In this document: piece by piece, positions 17,128 to 26,264 of the stretch | Layout: each line of letters opens with the position of its first letter | How positions within the stretch are numbered: position 1 is the stretch's first letter | NCBI GenBank assembly: GCA_937910905.1 | Contig: CALEPV010000057.1 | Span: forward strand, 1 to 64,000 | Direction of reading: 5' to 3' | Origin: an uncultured Prevotellaceae bacterium | GTDB lineage: Bacteria; Bacteroidota; Bacteroidia; Bacteroidales; Bacteroidaceae | DNA length: 64,000 nt | The notes under the pieces: model-generated | What the model was told of the DNA's origin: nothing | The model's database searches: none | Seen by the model: the letters and a program-made list of their open reading frames with translations, nothing else | Made by a program: the position numbers and the translations under genes

Positions 17128-17166
17128 CGCAGACATCGGCATAAAGCGCCAGTGCCTGCTGTTGAT

Positions 17167-17985
17167 ATGAACTCATTATTGTATATTACGTGGAATCCGG
17201 ATGTGGTGGCGTTCTCCATCGGGTCGGTGGCCGTGCGGTGGTACTCGCTGTGCTGGGCTGTGGGCCTGCTGTCGGTGTTCCTGCTGGAGCAGCGGCTGTT
17301 CAAGGAGCAGCACATACCCGACGAGAAGTTCGACCCGCTGTTCATCTATGCCTTTCTGGGCATACTGATAGGCGCGAGGCTGGGACATTGTATTTTCTAT
17401 GAGCCCGACTACTTTCTGGGTTCGCCGCAGCACATGCTGGAGATGGTGCTGCCTATGCGCCACACAGCGCAAGGGTGGGTGTTTACAGGCTACACGGGGC
17501 TGGCCAGCCACGGCGGTACGCTGGGTCTGATGCTGGCGCTGTGGCTGTATGTGCGGCGCACCAAACTGCCGCTGCTCATGGTTCTGGACAACATAGCTAT
17601 AGTCACCCCCATCTGCGCCTGTGCCATCCGTATAGGCAACCTGATGAACTCAGAAATCATCGGTTCGCCGACCGATGTGCCCTGGGCATTCATATTCGAG
17701 CGTGTGGACATGGTGCCGCGCCATCCGGGACAGCTCTATGAGGCACTGGCCTACGCCGTGTTCTTCTTCGTGGGCTGGTGGTTCTACCGCCACCGCGCCA
17801 AGCTGGTGGGCACGGGCTTCTTCTTCGGTCTGTGCATACTGCTGATATTCACGTTCCGCTTCTTCGTGGAGTTCGTCAAGGCCGACCAAGTGGCATTCGA
17901 GCAGGGCATGATGCTGAACATGGGCCAGCTGCTGTCCGTACCGTTTGTGCTGCTCGGAGCATATTTCACATTCAGGAGGAAGTAG
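17167..17985 (+). CDS. lgt: Prolipoprotein diacylglyceryl transferase
   Basis: A 272-residue polytopic inner-membrane enzyme that transfers diacylglycerol from phosphatidylglycerol to the lipobox cysteine of prolipoproteins, the first step in maturing the many lipoproteins encoded in this window. Seen are about seven membrane segments, the HGGxLG-type segment (ASHGGTLG) and the Lgt signature region ACAIRIGNLMNSEIIGSPTDVPWAFIF followed by PRHPGQLYEA. Length matches the family. It is followed 113 nt later by a porin gene on the same strand. Confidence 0.95.
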   Translation: MNSLLYITWNPDVVAFSIGSVAVRWYSLCWAVGLLSVFLLEQRLFKEQHIPDEKFDPLFIYAFLGILIGARLGHCIFYEPDYFLGSPQHMLEMVLPMRHTAQGWVFTGYTGLASHGGTLGLMLALWLYVRRTKLPLLMVLDNIAIVTPICACAIRIGNLMNSEIIGSPTDVPWAFIFERVDMVPRHPGQLYEALAYAVFFFVGWWFYRHRAKLVGTGFFFGLCILLIFTFRFFVEFVKADQVAFEQGMMLNMGQLLSVPFVLLGAYFTFRRK

Positions 17986-18098
17986 CAGGCCAACCCCTCA
18001 CCCTCCCCACGAGGGAGAAAGCTATTACTTCCGAGGCGGCATACCCTTTACAGCCATTCACCCATTCACCCTATTCTTCTACATCAACCATATACATC

Positions 18099-19202
18099 AT
18101 GCGTAATCTACATTTCGTATCTCTATCTCTATTATTCCTTTTTCTCCGCGCTGTCCCCTTGTCATCGCAGGTAACAACTCACTCACTCACAGGGAGGACG
18201 GGGGAAGGTTCTTCCTACACCCTTGGCGGATACGTCATCACCAAGGCCAACGCAACCACACAGGACAAGGCCGACAAGAAGACGGACATGAGCCTAAGGC
18301 TGGTGAGAGCCTACGTGGACGGCCGTGTGAAGAATGTTCAGTACAAGGTGCAGATGCAGTATAATGGCAATCTGAGCAAGCTGGACGAGAGCGGCATACG
18401 CCTGCTGGACGCTTGGGCAGAGTGGCAACCGCTGACAGAGGCACGGCTCAAGGTGGGTCAGATGAAACGCTGTTTCACCTTCGAGAACCCCATGCACCCG
18501 TGGAACATAGGCTTCGGAGCCTACTCGCAGCTGGCCGACCGTCTGGCGGGCTTCAACGACCGCGTGGGCGAGCAGCCCAGCAACGGACGCGACCTGGGCG
18601 TGCAGCTGCAGGGCGACCTGCTGCCTGCCCGCAATGACGGCCACCGCTGGCTGCACTATCAGGTGGGCGTCTACACGGGTCAAGGCGTGAACCACGCCGA
18701 TGCCAACTCGCGTAAGGACCTGATAGGCGGCATCATCGTGAGCCCTACCAAGCACCTACAGCTGGGCGTGTTCGGCTGGACGGGCGACTACCAGAAGAAC
18801 GGCATCACCGTGGATCGCAACCGTTACAGCTTCGGCATCAACTACAACTGCAACTGGACTGTCCGCGCAGAGCTGGCCTTCTCAGAGGGTCACCGCATCA
18901 GCGACTACACGCTCGATGCCACCACAGGGCAGTACAACGTGGCGGGCACCGACGGCACCGACGCCTGGTATGTGGAGGTGGGCTCGCCCACATTCCTCGA
19001 CTCGCGCATTTTCGCACGCTGGGACGTGTACCGCGAGGGCAAGGACTGGGACGCAGCCAAGACCATCTACGCGCTCTCGGCACAGCACAGCTTCGACAAG
19101 AACCTAATGCTGCAAGCCAACTATGGCTTCAATGCCAACAAAGCTGTAGCCGCAGGACGCTACTACCACACCATTGACCTACAACTCTACTGGCGCTTCT
19201 GA
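18099..19202 (+). CDS. Outer-membrane porin, phosphate-selective porin O/P type
   Basis: A 367-residue protein with a signal peptide cleaved near residue 24 (VPLSSQ), then alternating amphipathic strands ending in a terminal aromatic-rich strand (TIDLQLYWRF), typical of a 16-strand beta-barrel. The segment LRLVRAYVDGRVKNVQYKVQMQYNG followed by AWAEWQPLTEARLKVGQMKRCFTFENP matches the O/P porin family. It probably allows passage of anions or small solutes; substrate cannot be told. The start at 18099 gives the signal peptide; the upstream open frame overlaps lgt. Its TGA overlaps the rpoN ATG (TGATG), suggesting co-translation. Confidence 0.82.
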   Translation: MRNLHFVSLSLLFLFLRAVPLSSQVTTHSLTGRTGEGSSYTLGGYVITKANATTQDKADKKTDMSLRLVRAYVDGRVKNVQYKVQMQYNGNLSKLDESGIRLLDAWAEWQPLTEARLKVGQMKRCFTFENPMHPWNIGFGAYSQLADRLAGFNDRVGEQPSNGRDLGVQLQGDLLPARNDGHRWLHYQVGVYTGQGVNHADANSRKDLIGGIIVSPTKHLQLGVFGWTGDYQKNGITVDRNRYSFGINYNCNWTVRAELAFSEGHRISDYTLDATTGQYNVAGTDGTDAWYVEVGSPTFLDSRIFARWDVYREGKDWDAAKTIYALSAQHSFDKNLMLQANYGFNANKAVAAGRYYHTIDLQLYWRF

Positions 19203-20719
19203 TGCTCTCACAGACCACCACACAAGTACAGCGGCAGCAGCAGCGGCTCACCCCGCAGCAAGTGCAGCTGGCACGGCTCACCGAGATGCCGGTGGAGGCG
19301 CTGTACGATGAGGTGGACAAGGAGCTGAAGGAGAACCCGTCGCTGGAGGCTGTGCGTAGCGCGGACAGCTACGACAGCACCGATGCCGCCGACGGCATGG
19401 ATGGCATGACTGGAGCCGAGACAACAGAGGAGCTGGAGGACTTAGACAGCCAGGGCACCCCGGATGCGATGGAAACCATCGATGCCCTGGACAGCACCTA
19501 CTCCGACCCCGACGACATACCCGCCGCCGCACAGACCAACAGCTCGCGCTTCGAGGCCGTGGCTTCCGACACGCAGTCGTTCTACGACCAGCTGCAAGAG
19601 CAGATCGGCTTCTTCAACATCAGCGACAGCCAGAAGGAGCTCATCGAGTACCTCATAGGCTCACTTGACGAGCGCGGATGGCTGCCCGTATCGCTGCAGC
19701 AGGTGCAGGATGAGCTGGAGGTGTACCACAACATCACTGCCACCATCGACGAGCTGGAACAGGCACTGCACACACTGCAACGCTTCGAACCCGCCGGCAT
19801 CGGCGCGCGCAACCTGCAGGAGTGCCTGCTGCTGCAGGTTCGGCAGGGCAGCCAGACCGATGCCGCCGTGCCAGCCGAGCGTCAGCCGCTGCTCTGTCTG
19901 GTGCGCGATCACTTCGAGCTACTGATGATCAACCGGTGGGACAAGATAGCCCAGCGTATGCACCTGACCGATGCCTACACCCACCGCCTGCAGCGCGACT
20001 TGCGCCGCCTAAACCCGCGGCCGGGCAGCGCCATGGGCGAGGCCGTGGGCAAGAGCCTGCAACAGATCACACCCGACTTCATCGTAGAGACCGACTACTA
20101 CGGGCAGATCACCGTGACACTGAACAACGGCTACGTGCCCGCCCTGCGCGTGAACGATGACGATGCCCAGATACTGGCAGCCTACGACGCAGCCGGCAGC
20201 AAGACGTTGAGCCGCACAGAGCGCGATGCACAGGCCTTCCTGCACGAGAATGTGGGTCGCGCACAGAGCTTCATCGAGGCTCTGCAAAACCGCCAGCGCT
20301 CGTTGCTGCTGACCATGCGCGCCATCGTGAAGCTGCAGCGACCGTTCTTCGAGAGCGGCGATGAGACCGCGCTACGCCCCATGAACCTTGAGGACATAGC
20401 CCGGCAGACAGGCCTGCACGTATCCACCGTCTCGCGCGCCACGTCGTCGAAGTGGGTGCAGACCACCTTCGGCATCTACCCGCTACGCTTCTTCTTCAGC
20501 TCTGCCTCGCAGCAGGACGGCGAGGAGGTGTCGGTGCGCAAGGCAGAGGCAGCGCTGAAGGACATCATCGACCACGAGGACAAGCAGTCACCGCTGAGCG
20601 ATGACACCATAGCGCAGCAGATGCAGCAGCTGGGCTTCGACGTGGCCCGCCGCACCGTGAGCAAGTACCGCGACCGCCTGAGCATACCCGTGGCGCGGAT
20701 GCGCAAGAAGAGCATTTAG
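19202..20719 (+). CDS. rpoN: RNA polymerase sigma-54 factor
   Basis: A 505-residue sigma factor. Region I is Gln-rich (RQQQRLTPQQVQLARLTEMPVEALYDEVDKELKENPSLE), region II is acidic (about residues 55-110), and region III contains the core-binding and HTH parts and ends with the RpoN box VARRTVSKYR and the final RLSIPVARMRKKS. It directs transcription from -24/-12 promoters and requires an AAA+ activator, none of which is encoded in this window. It overlaps the upstream porin stop by one base, so it is probably expressed with the porin. Confidence 0.95.
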   Translation: MLSQTTTQVQRQQQRLTPQQVQLARLTEMPVEALYDEVDKELKENPSLEAVRSADSYDSTDAADGMDGMTGAETTEELEDLDSQGTPDAMETIDALDSTYSDPDDIPAAAQTNSSRFEAVASDTQSFYDQLQEQIGFFNISDSQKELIEYLIGSLDERGWLPVSLQQVQDELEVYHNITATIDELEQALHTLQRFEPAGIGARNLQECLLLQVRQGSQTDAAVPAERQPLLCLVRDHFELLMINRWDKIAQRMHLTDAYTHRLQRDLRRLNPRPGSAMGEAVGKSLQQITPDFIVETDYYGQITVTLNNGYVPALRVNDDDAQILAAYDAAGSKTLSRTERDAQAFLHENVGRAQSFIEALQNRQRSLLLTMRAIVKLQRPFFESGDETALRPMNLEDIARQTGLHVSTVSRATSSKWVQTTFGIYPLRFFFSSASQQDGEEVSVRKAEAALKDIIDHEDKQSPLSDDTIAQQMQQLGFDVARRTVSKYRDRLSIPVARMRKKSI

Positions 20720-20731
20720 CGATAGTCGGAA

Positions 20732-20749
20732 GTTGCACCGCGGTGCACG
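20732..20749. repeat. Single copy of the 18-bp palindrome
   Basis: GTTGCACCGCGGTGCACG matches the array unit at 16 of 18 bases but stands alone, between rpoN and the next gene's promoter. Confidence 0.6.
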
Positions 20750-20768
20750 AAAAGTACCGGCACTTTTT

Positions 20769-20800
20769 TTTGGTTCAATTGCGCCATTGAAGTACCTTTG
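20769..20800 (+). promoter_or_regulatory. Strong consensus promoter of the OmpA/TPR lipoprotein gene
   Basis: TTTG (20769-20772), 20 nt, TACCTTTG (20793-20800): a complete match to the Bacteroidetes housekeeping consensus. The ATG is at 20842, giving a leader of about 35 nt. Confidence 0.75.
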
Positions 20801-20841
20801 CAGACGAACTGTAGAATCTAACTTATATCACACCAAAAGCA

Positions 20842-22536
20842 ATGCGTAAACTTACAACACTCACTCTCGTTGCAGGAGCAGCCGTAGTGCTCACCTCATG
20901 CAGCAAGCTCGGTGCCCTGAGTGCCGACAATTTCAACGTAACGCCCACGCCACTGGAGGCACAGGGCGGACAGGTGCCCGCCACCATCAGCGCCACCTTC
21001 CCCAAGAAGTACATGAAGAAGAAGGCCGAAGTGACGGTCGTTCCCGTGCTGGTGTACAACGGCGGCGAGGAAGTAGCAGCAGGCTCGACATTCCGCGGCG
21101 AGAAAGTGGAGACCAATGCCACCGAGGTGGCCTACAAGGCTGGCGGCACCTACACCATGCGTGCCAGCTTCCCCTACCGCGAGGAGATGATGCAGAGCGA
21201 CCTCGTGCTGCGCTTTGACGCACGCCTGGGCAACAAGAGCGTGAAGATACCACAGGTGAAAGTGGGCTACGGCGTAGTGGCCACCAGCGACCTGCTGAAG
21301 CACACCATCGGCACCACCAACCCCGCCCTGGCTCCAGATGCCTATCAGCGCATCATAGAGCAGCGCCAGGAGGCACAGATCATGTACCTCGTGAACCAGG
21401 CCAATATCCGCGCCTCAGAGCTGCGCACCACCAGCATCCGTGACTTCGCAGCCATACTGAAGGAGATCAATGACAACCAGGAGACACTGCAGCTGCAGAA
21501 CATCGAAGTCAGCGCCTACGCTTCGCCCGAAGGCTCGTTCGACTTCAACGAGCAGCTGGCACAGCGCCGCCAAGAGAGCGGTGCAGGCTATGTGCGCCAG
21601 CAGCTGCGCCAGAACCACATGCAGGCCGACGTAGCCACACACTTCACCGCAGAGGACTGGGAAGGCTTCCAGCTGCTGGTGAGCCAGAGCGACATACAGG
21701 ACAAGGACGTGATACTGCGAGTGCTCTCCATGTACCAGGATCCGGCCGAGCGCGAGCAGCAGATACGCAACATGAGCGTGGTGTACGACGAGCTGAAGAA
21801 CGGCATCCTGCCTGAGCTGCGCCGCGCACGCCTCATCGCCACCTACAACGTGATAGGCCGTAGCGACGAGCAGATCGTCGACCAGTACGCCACCGACGCT
21901 GCACAGCTCAGCATCGAGGAGCTGCTCTACGGAGCCAACCTACAGACCGACGCCGCACAGCGTAAGGCCTGGTACGAGCGCGCCACACAGCTCTACCCGC
22001 AGGATGCACGCGCCTACAACAACCTGGCTAAGCTGGCATATCAGGCCGGCGACATGCAGACAGCTGCCGCACAGCTGGCCAAGGCCAAGAGCCTGGATGC
22101 CAGCAACAACGCCGTGGCTACCAACGAAGCCCTCATGGCTCTGGCACAGGGCGACGTAGCAGCTGCCGAGGCAGCACTGGCACGCGGCACCGGTTCCGAC
22201 ACCTACAACGAGATGATGGGCAACCTGAGCCTGGCCAAGGGCAACTACGCAGCCGCTGCTGCCAGCCTGACCGGTGTGAACACCAACACCGCAGCCCTGG
22301 CACAGATACTCAGCAAGGACTACGCTTCCGCAATGCGCACCCTTTCCAACATCGAGAACGCCGACGCCTACACCAGCTACCTCTCCGCCATCCTCGCTGC
22401 CCGCCAGGGCAACAGCTCGGCAGTGGTCAGCAACCTGCAGAGCGCCGTGCAGCAGGATCCGACATTGGCCCAGCGTGCAGCACGCGACCTTGAGTTTGCA
22501 CAGTATGCCGCCCAGATTGCCGGCATAGTAAGGTGA
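20842..22536 (+). CDS. OmpA-like and TPR lipoprotein
   Basis: A 564-residue lipoprotein (lipobox VLTSC, Cys20). An N-terminal beta-rich part (residues 25-150) is followed by an OmpA-like segment (LQNIEVSAYASPEGSFDFNEQLAQRRQESGAGYVRQQL, around 220-260) and a C-terminal TPR/alanine-rich helical region (RATQLYPQDARAYNNLAKLAYQAGDMQTAAAQLAKAKSL, about 375-560). The ASPEG motif with the following RR is the usual Bacteroidetes variant of the peptidoglycan-binding loop. It is probably an abundant envelope structural protein, in keeping with its consensus promoter. The stop overlaps the GTG start of the next gene. Confidence 0.78.
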   Translation: MRKLTTLTLVAGAAVVLTSCSKLGALSADNFNVTPTPLEAQGGQVPATISATFPKKYMKKKAEVTVVPVLVYNGGEEVAAGSTFRGEKVETNATEVAYKAGGTYTMRASFPYREEMMQSDLVLRFDARLGNKSVKIPQVKVGYGVVATSDLLKHTIGTTNPALAPDAYQRIIEQRQEAQIMYLVNQANIRASELRTTSIRDFAAILKEINDNQETLQLQNIEVSAYASPEGSFDFNEQLAQRRQESGAGYVRQQLRQNHMQADVATHFTAEDWEGFQLLVSQSDIQDKDVILRVLSMYQDPAEREQQIRNMSVVYDELKNGILPELRRARLIATYNVIGRSDEQIVDQYATDAAQLSIEELLYGANLQTDAAQRKAWYERATQLYPQDARAYNNLAKLAYQAGDMQTAAAQLAKAKSLDASNNAVATNEALMALAQGDVAAAEAALARGTGSDTYNEMMGNLSLAKGNYAAAAASLTGVNTNTAALAQILSKDYASAMRTLSNIENADAYTSYLSAILAARQGNSSAVVSNLQSAVQQDPTLAQRAARDLEFAQYAAQIAGIVR

Positions 22537-23432
22537 ACTGCAGATTATATATAATTGTACTGGCGTGCGCGCTCGTAGCAGCGTGCACGCCAGCTGACAC
22601 CTTCCGGCTGAGCGGCGAGTTCACAGGTCTGCGGCAAGTGGACCTGTACATCTACGCCACGGGGGGCAGCATGAACCACGTGGACACCATCCGCGTGGTC
22701 GATGGCTATTTTGAGTGGGAGACCCGCATGACCGAGCCCACCGCACTGCAGGTGGTGTTCCCGAACATGAGCGAGCTCACCGTGCTGGCCGAGCCGGGCA
22801 CTAAGGTCAAGATGCACGGCGACGGCTCCCAGCTGAAACTGACCCGCATCGAAGGGACGCCCGACAACGACGAGCTGACCAAGTTCCGCCTCACGCACGC
22901 CAATGATGCACAGCCCGACCTGGTGCGAGCCCTGGTAGAGTACGTGCGCGAGCACGCCGACACACGAGTGGGCCTGCACCTACAGCGCCAGCTGATGCGC
23001 ATCAACGCAGACGTGGCCGGCATCACCACCGGACGCAAGTTGCCCGCCATCGACTTCCCCGACGACCACCTCTCGCCCTACGACAGCACAGCCCTGCCCC
23101 ACCACCCCATGCTCCTGATTTTCTGGGCCGGATGGAGCGGAGGCAGCCACGAGATGAACGTGCTGTGGCGCAAGCACATGCGCGAGCACGCCAGCAACTC
23201 GCTGCCCACCCCCGTGAGCATCAGCCTGGACACCGACCACAACCTCTACCGTATGTACAGCCGCCAGGACAGCATCACATGGGCCACTCGCTGCTACCGC
23301 CTCATCTGGGACACACCGCAGGCCTACGCCCTGGCCATCAGGCAGCTGCCCTATGTCGTGCTGACCGACAGCGCCGGCATCGTGGTGGCGCAAGGCAGCA
23401 ACTGGCAGAAGGACATCGAACCCAAGTTGTAG
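22533..23432 (+). CDS. DUF4369/thioredoxin-fold lipoprotein lacking the CxxC motif
   Basis: A 299-residue lipoprotein (lipobox LVAAC, Cys18) using a GTG start that overlaps the upstream TGA as GTGA. The N-terminal half (FRLSGEFTGLRQVDLYIYATGG...DGYFEWETRM) is DUF4369-like; the C-terminal half has the thioredoxin fold of TlpA-type proteins (PMLLIFWAGWSGGSHEMNVL...IRQLPYVVLTDSAGIVVAQG). Where TlpA has WCxxC this protein has WSGGSH, so redox activity is not expected. It may be a binding or scaffold protein coupled to the preceding OmpA/TPR lipoprotein. Confidence 0.78.
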   Translation: MNCRLYIIVLACALVAACTPADTFRLSGEFTGLRQVDLYIYATGGSMNHVDTIRVVDGYFEWETRMTEPTALQVVFPNMSELTVLAEPGTKVKMHGDGSQLKLTRIEGTPDNDELTKFRLTHANDAQPDLVRALVEYVREHADTRVGLHLQRQLMRINADVAGITTGRKLPAIDFPDDHLSPYDSTALPHHPMLLIFWAGWSGGSHEMNVLWRKHMREHASNSLPTPVSISLDTDHNLYRMYSRQDSITWATRCYRLIWDTPQAYALAIRQLPYVVLTDSAGIVVAQGSNWQKDIEPKL

Positions 23433-23491
23433 GGCTTGGAGAACGCAGATAGCGAAGCAGGGCTACCCCCACAGCTCCAAGCCGCCACTAT

Positions 23492-23535
23492 AAAACTAAT
23501 GGATGCCACCCTTTCGGGCGGCATCCATTAGTTTT
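23492..23535. terminator. Bidirectional terminator hairpin
   Basis: AAAACTAATGGATGCC (23492-23507) pairs perfectly with 23520-23535, a 16-bp stem with an inner CCC/GGG. A-tracts and T-tracts flank the stem on both sides, suited to stopping the plus-strand lipoprotein gene and the minus-strand HU gene. Confidence 0.8.
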
Positions 23536-23580
23536 CAATCGTCGCTGCCAGCGGCAGTGCACGACTATGCAATCAGCCTA

Positions 23581-23853
23581 TTACTGCACAGCTGCATCGA
23601 GCTCAGCACCAGCCTTGAACTTGGCCAGCTTCTTGGCAGCGATCTTGATCTGCTGCTTTGTCTGAGGATTGATACCGGTGCGCTCGCCACGCTCTGATAC
23701 AGAAAATGTGCCGAAACCAACAAGTGCAACCTTGTCGCCAGCCTTCAGAGCCTCTGTGATAGCCTCAACGCCAGCCTCGAGAGCCTTCTTTGCGTCAACC
23801 TTTGTCAAGCCAGCCTTAGCAGCAATGGCATTTGTCAAATCTGTCTTGTTCAT
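23581..23853 (-). CDS. HU family DNA-binding protein
   Basis: A 90-residue histone-like protein: MNKTDLTNAIAAKAGLTK at the start, the GFGTFSVSERGERTGINPQTKQQIKIAAKK DNA-binding arm and Pro intercalation site, and the canonical length. It bends and compacts DNA as a dimer. It has its own consensus promoter and ends at a bidirectional terminator, so it is monocistronic. Confidence 0.95.
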   Translation of the reverse strand: MNKTDLTNAIAAKAGLTKVDAKKALEAGVEAITEALKAGDKVALVGFGTFSVSERGERTGINPQTKQQIKIAAKKLAKFKAGAELDAAVQ

Positions 23854-23899
23854 AATGAAAGAATTAAGTTAGGTGTTAGAAATATATCCATTTACGCGG

Positions 23900-23930
23900 C
23901 AAAAGTAGGAAATCATAAGGCACGCACAAA
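23900..23930 (-). promoter_or_regulatory. HU gene promoter
   Basis: Minus strand TTTG (23927-23930), 19 nt, TACTTTTG (23900-23907), a complete match to the consensus. The leader to the ATG at 23853 is about 40 nt. Confidence 0.75.
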
Positions 23931-24001
23931 GCTTTTAGCGCTTTTTTGTGCCATTTTCGTTAAAATAAGTGCATTACGGCAGCGTTTTGCATCAAATTAT
24001 C

Positions 24002-24009
24002 TACTTTTG
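24002..24009 (+). promoter_or_regulatory. -7 element of the rhomboid gene
   Basis: TACTTTTG lies 22 nt upstream of the ATG at 24032. The nearest TTTG (23986-23989) is too close to be a normal -33 element. Confidence 0.5.
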
Positions 24010-24031
24010 CAGCTCGTAAAGAAGAAAAGAT

Positions 24032-25039
24032 ATGAACTCAACACCCAGCGTAACCAAACATCTCATCATCATCAACCTGCTGATGTACTTGGCTCGCATT
24101 GTGGCCATACGCTATGGCATCGACTTCGATGACCTGCTGGGTCTGCACTTCTACAAGGCACCGAACTTCAGGCTCTACCAGTTCTTCACCTACATGTTTG
24201 TACACGCCAGCGTGATGCACGTGCTGTTCAACATGTTTGCCGTGTGGATGTTCGGACGCATCATGGAGCGCACACTGGGCTCGCAGCGTTACCTGTTCTA
24301 CTACATCGTGTGCGGCCTCGGAGCCGGATTGGTGCAGGAAGGAGCACAGCTGGCAGAGTACTACATACAGGGCATGGACCAGTACGCGATGGTGAACACA
24401 GGCAGCGGCATCATACCCATGGAGTCCTTCCTCAACCTGTGGAACACAGTCGGGGCATCGGGCGCCGTGTATGGCATACTGCTCGCATTCGGCATGACCT
24501 ACCCCAACGAGCTGATGTTCATCTTCCCGCTGCCCCTGCCCATCAAGGCCAAATGGTTCGTAGTGATCTACGGCGTGCTCGAGCTGCTCGAGGCGCTCAG
24601 CAGCACGCAGGACGGTGTGGCCCACATGGCACACCTGGGAGGTATGCTCTTCGGCTGGCTGCTACTGCTCTACTGGCGTAAGCATCCGCGCAGCGGAGCC
24701 TCGTTCTACGGCGGCGGCTATGGCTCGTTCGGCAGTAGCGCGGACAGCTACTTCACCGTCTACGAGGACGTGACCAATGCCGGACAGGAAGGTCCGTCGC
24801 TGTGGCAGCGCGTGCGCAACTGGTGGGGCAGCCTCACAAGCCGCCTGCGCCGCAAGCGCAAGCCCAAGATGGAGATGCACTTCAACCGCGACAAGCATGG
24901 AGACGACATGGAGTGGAACGCCATGAACAAGCAGCGGCAACAGGAGATAGACCGCATACTCGACAAAGTGAAGCGCCACGGCTACGGCAGCCTCAGCGAG
25001 GACGAGAAGCGCACGCTCTTCGATGCTGGCAACGTTTAG
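24032..25039 (+). CDS. Rhomboid family intramembrane serine protease
   Basis: A 335-residue polytopic membrane protease. The catalytic Ser143 is in GASGAVYG, the catalytic His201 in AHLGG, and FVHASVMHVLFNMFAVWMFG supplies the first conserved helix with HxxxN. A C-terminal cytosolic extension ends in DRILDKVKRHGYGSLSEDEKRTLFDAG, a short helical domain (DUF6576-like) common on Bacteroidetes rhomboids. It cleaves membrane-embedded substrates, unknown here. The next gene starts 6 nt downstream. Confidence 0.92.
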   Translation: MNSTPSVTKHLIIINLLMYLARIVAIRYGIDFDDLLGLHFYKAPNFRLYQFFTYMFVHASVMHVLFNMFAVWMFGRIMERTLGSQRYLFYYIVCGLGAGLVQEGAQLAEYYIQGMDQYAMVNTGSGIIPMESFLNLWNTVGASGAVYGILLAFGMTYPNELMFIFPLPLPIKAKWFVVIYGVLELLEALSSTQDGVAHMAHLGGMLFGWLLLLYWRKHPRSGASFYGGGYGSFGSSADSYFTVYEDVTNAGQEGPSLWQRVRNWWGSLTSRLRRKRKPKMEMHFNRDKHGDDMEWNAMNKQRQQEIDRILDKVKRHGYGSLSEDEKRTLFDAGNV

Positions 25040-25045
25040 GAAGCA

Positions 25046-26131
25046 TTGACGAAGCAAAGCAACATACGCAAACAGGCCACTCGGGCATGGCATCTTATGC
25101 TGTGGGCAGCCACTGCAGCAAACGTAGTACTGATACTGATGCTGTGGACGTGCTGTGCCGTGACCTATATCAACCCTGCCGAGCACCCGCGCCTGAGCCT
25201 GCTCACACTAGCCTTCCCCGTGTTCCTGCTGGCCAATGTGATGTGCATACCCGCGTGGTGCATCATCAAGTGGAAGCGAGTCTGGCTGCCCATAGCGGGC
25301 CTCCTGGCCTGCTGGAGCTTCGTGCACCACTACTTCCCGCTGAACCTGCCCAGCACGCCGCCCAAGGGGGCACTCAAGGTGCTGTCGTTCAACTCGAAGG
25401 GCTACGGAAATCCCGAAGCTACCGACAGCGACGGCCGCAATGCCGTGGTGGAGTACCTGCTCAACACCGATGCGGACATCATCTGCCTGCAGGAGTCGGG
25501 CAAGTACTACTACTACGTGGATATCTTCGACCAGAAAGGCTACTACAGCTACGTGACCAACGGCCAGCACCTGTACACCAAGCTGCCCATCATCGATGCC
25601 GACACGCTGCACCTGCCTACCCGCACCAACGGAGGCATGACAGCCAAGCTGCAGTACGGCAACGACACCATACTGCTGATCAACAACCACTTCGAGAGCA
25701 ACCATCTGACACCCGCACTCAAGAGCCAGTACAAGGACGCGCTGCACGCCACCGAGACCGACACCCTGCGCAAGGAGCTTCGCCCCGTGGTCGGAGTGCT
25801 CACGGAGGCCGCGCCCTACCGCGCCCAGCAGACCGACTCGATAGCCGCCATCATAGAGCAGTGGCTGCCCCGGCCGGTGATTCTCTGCGGCGACTTCAAC
25901 GACACACCCGTGTCCTACACCCACCGTGTGCTCACCCGCCACCTCGACAGTGCCTACAGCGAGAGTGCCTCCGGCGTGGGTTTCACATTCCATGAACGAG
26001 GGTTCCCCGTGCGCATAGACCACATACTCTACAGCCCTGCATCATTCCGCAGCTACGGAACCTATGTGGACCACACTATGAGCTACTCCGACCACTACCC
26101 TATCATCACTTTCCTGTCGCTACAACACTAA
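25046..26131 (+). CDS. Membrane-anchored endonuclease/exonuclease/phosphatase family protein
   Basis: A 361-residue protein with two or three N-terminal membrane helices (to about residue 98) and an EEP-fold hydrolase domain: LSFNSKGYG, DIICLQESGKY (metal-binding Glu), LLINNHFES, LCGDFNDTP (Asp/Asn) and YSDHYPI (Asp-His). Such proteins hydrolyse phosphodiester or phosphomonoester bonds; the substrate is unknown. The frame opens with TTG at 25046, 6 nt after the rhomboid stop; the first ATG is 17 codons in, so the exact start is uncertain. Co-transcription with the rhomboid gene is likely. Confidence 0.8.
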   Translation: MTKQSNIRKQATRAWHLMLWAATAANVVLILMLWTCCAVTYINPAEHPRLSLLTLAFPVFLLANVMCIPAWCIIKWKRVWLPIAGLLACWSFVHHYFPLNLPSTPPKGALKVLSFNSKGYGNPEATDSDGRNAVVEYLLNTDADIICLQESGKYYYYVDIFDQKGYYSYVTNGQHLYTKLPIIDADTLHLPTRTNGGMTAKLQYGNDTILLINNHFESNHLTPALKSQYKDALHATETDTLRKELRPVVGVLTEAAPYRAQQTDSIAAIIEQWLPRPVILCGDFNDTPVSYTHRVLTRHLDSAYSESASGVGFTFHERGFPVRIDHILYSPASFRSYGTYVDHTMSYSDHYPIITFLSLQH

Positions 26132-26201
26132 AAACAGTGTAAAAAGACACCCAAAAGGCAAATAATCTTGCTATTAGGCCCTTGGCTACACAAAAAAGCC
26201 G

Positions 26202-26209
26202 TATATTTG
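26202..26209 (+). promoter_or_regulatory. -7 element of the secDF promoter
   Basis: TATATTTG, preceded by TTG at 26182-26184 (17-nt spacer). The ATG is at 26265. Confidence 0.55.
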
Positions 26210-26264
26210 CAGGCATTTTTGCAGCTTACGTGAACAAAACAATCAAATAATACTTAACACAACA

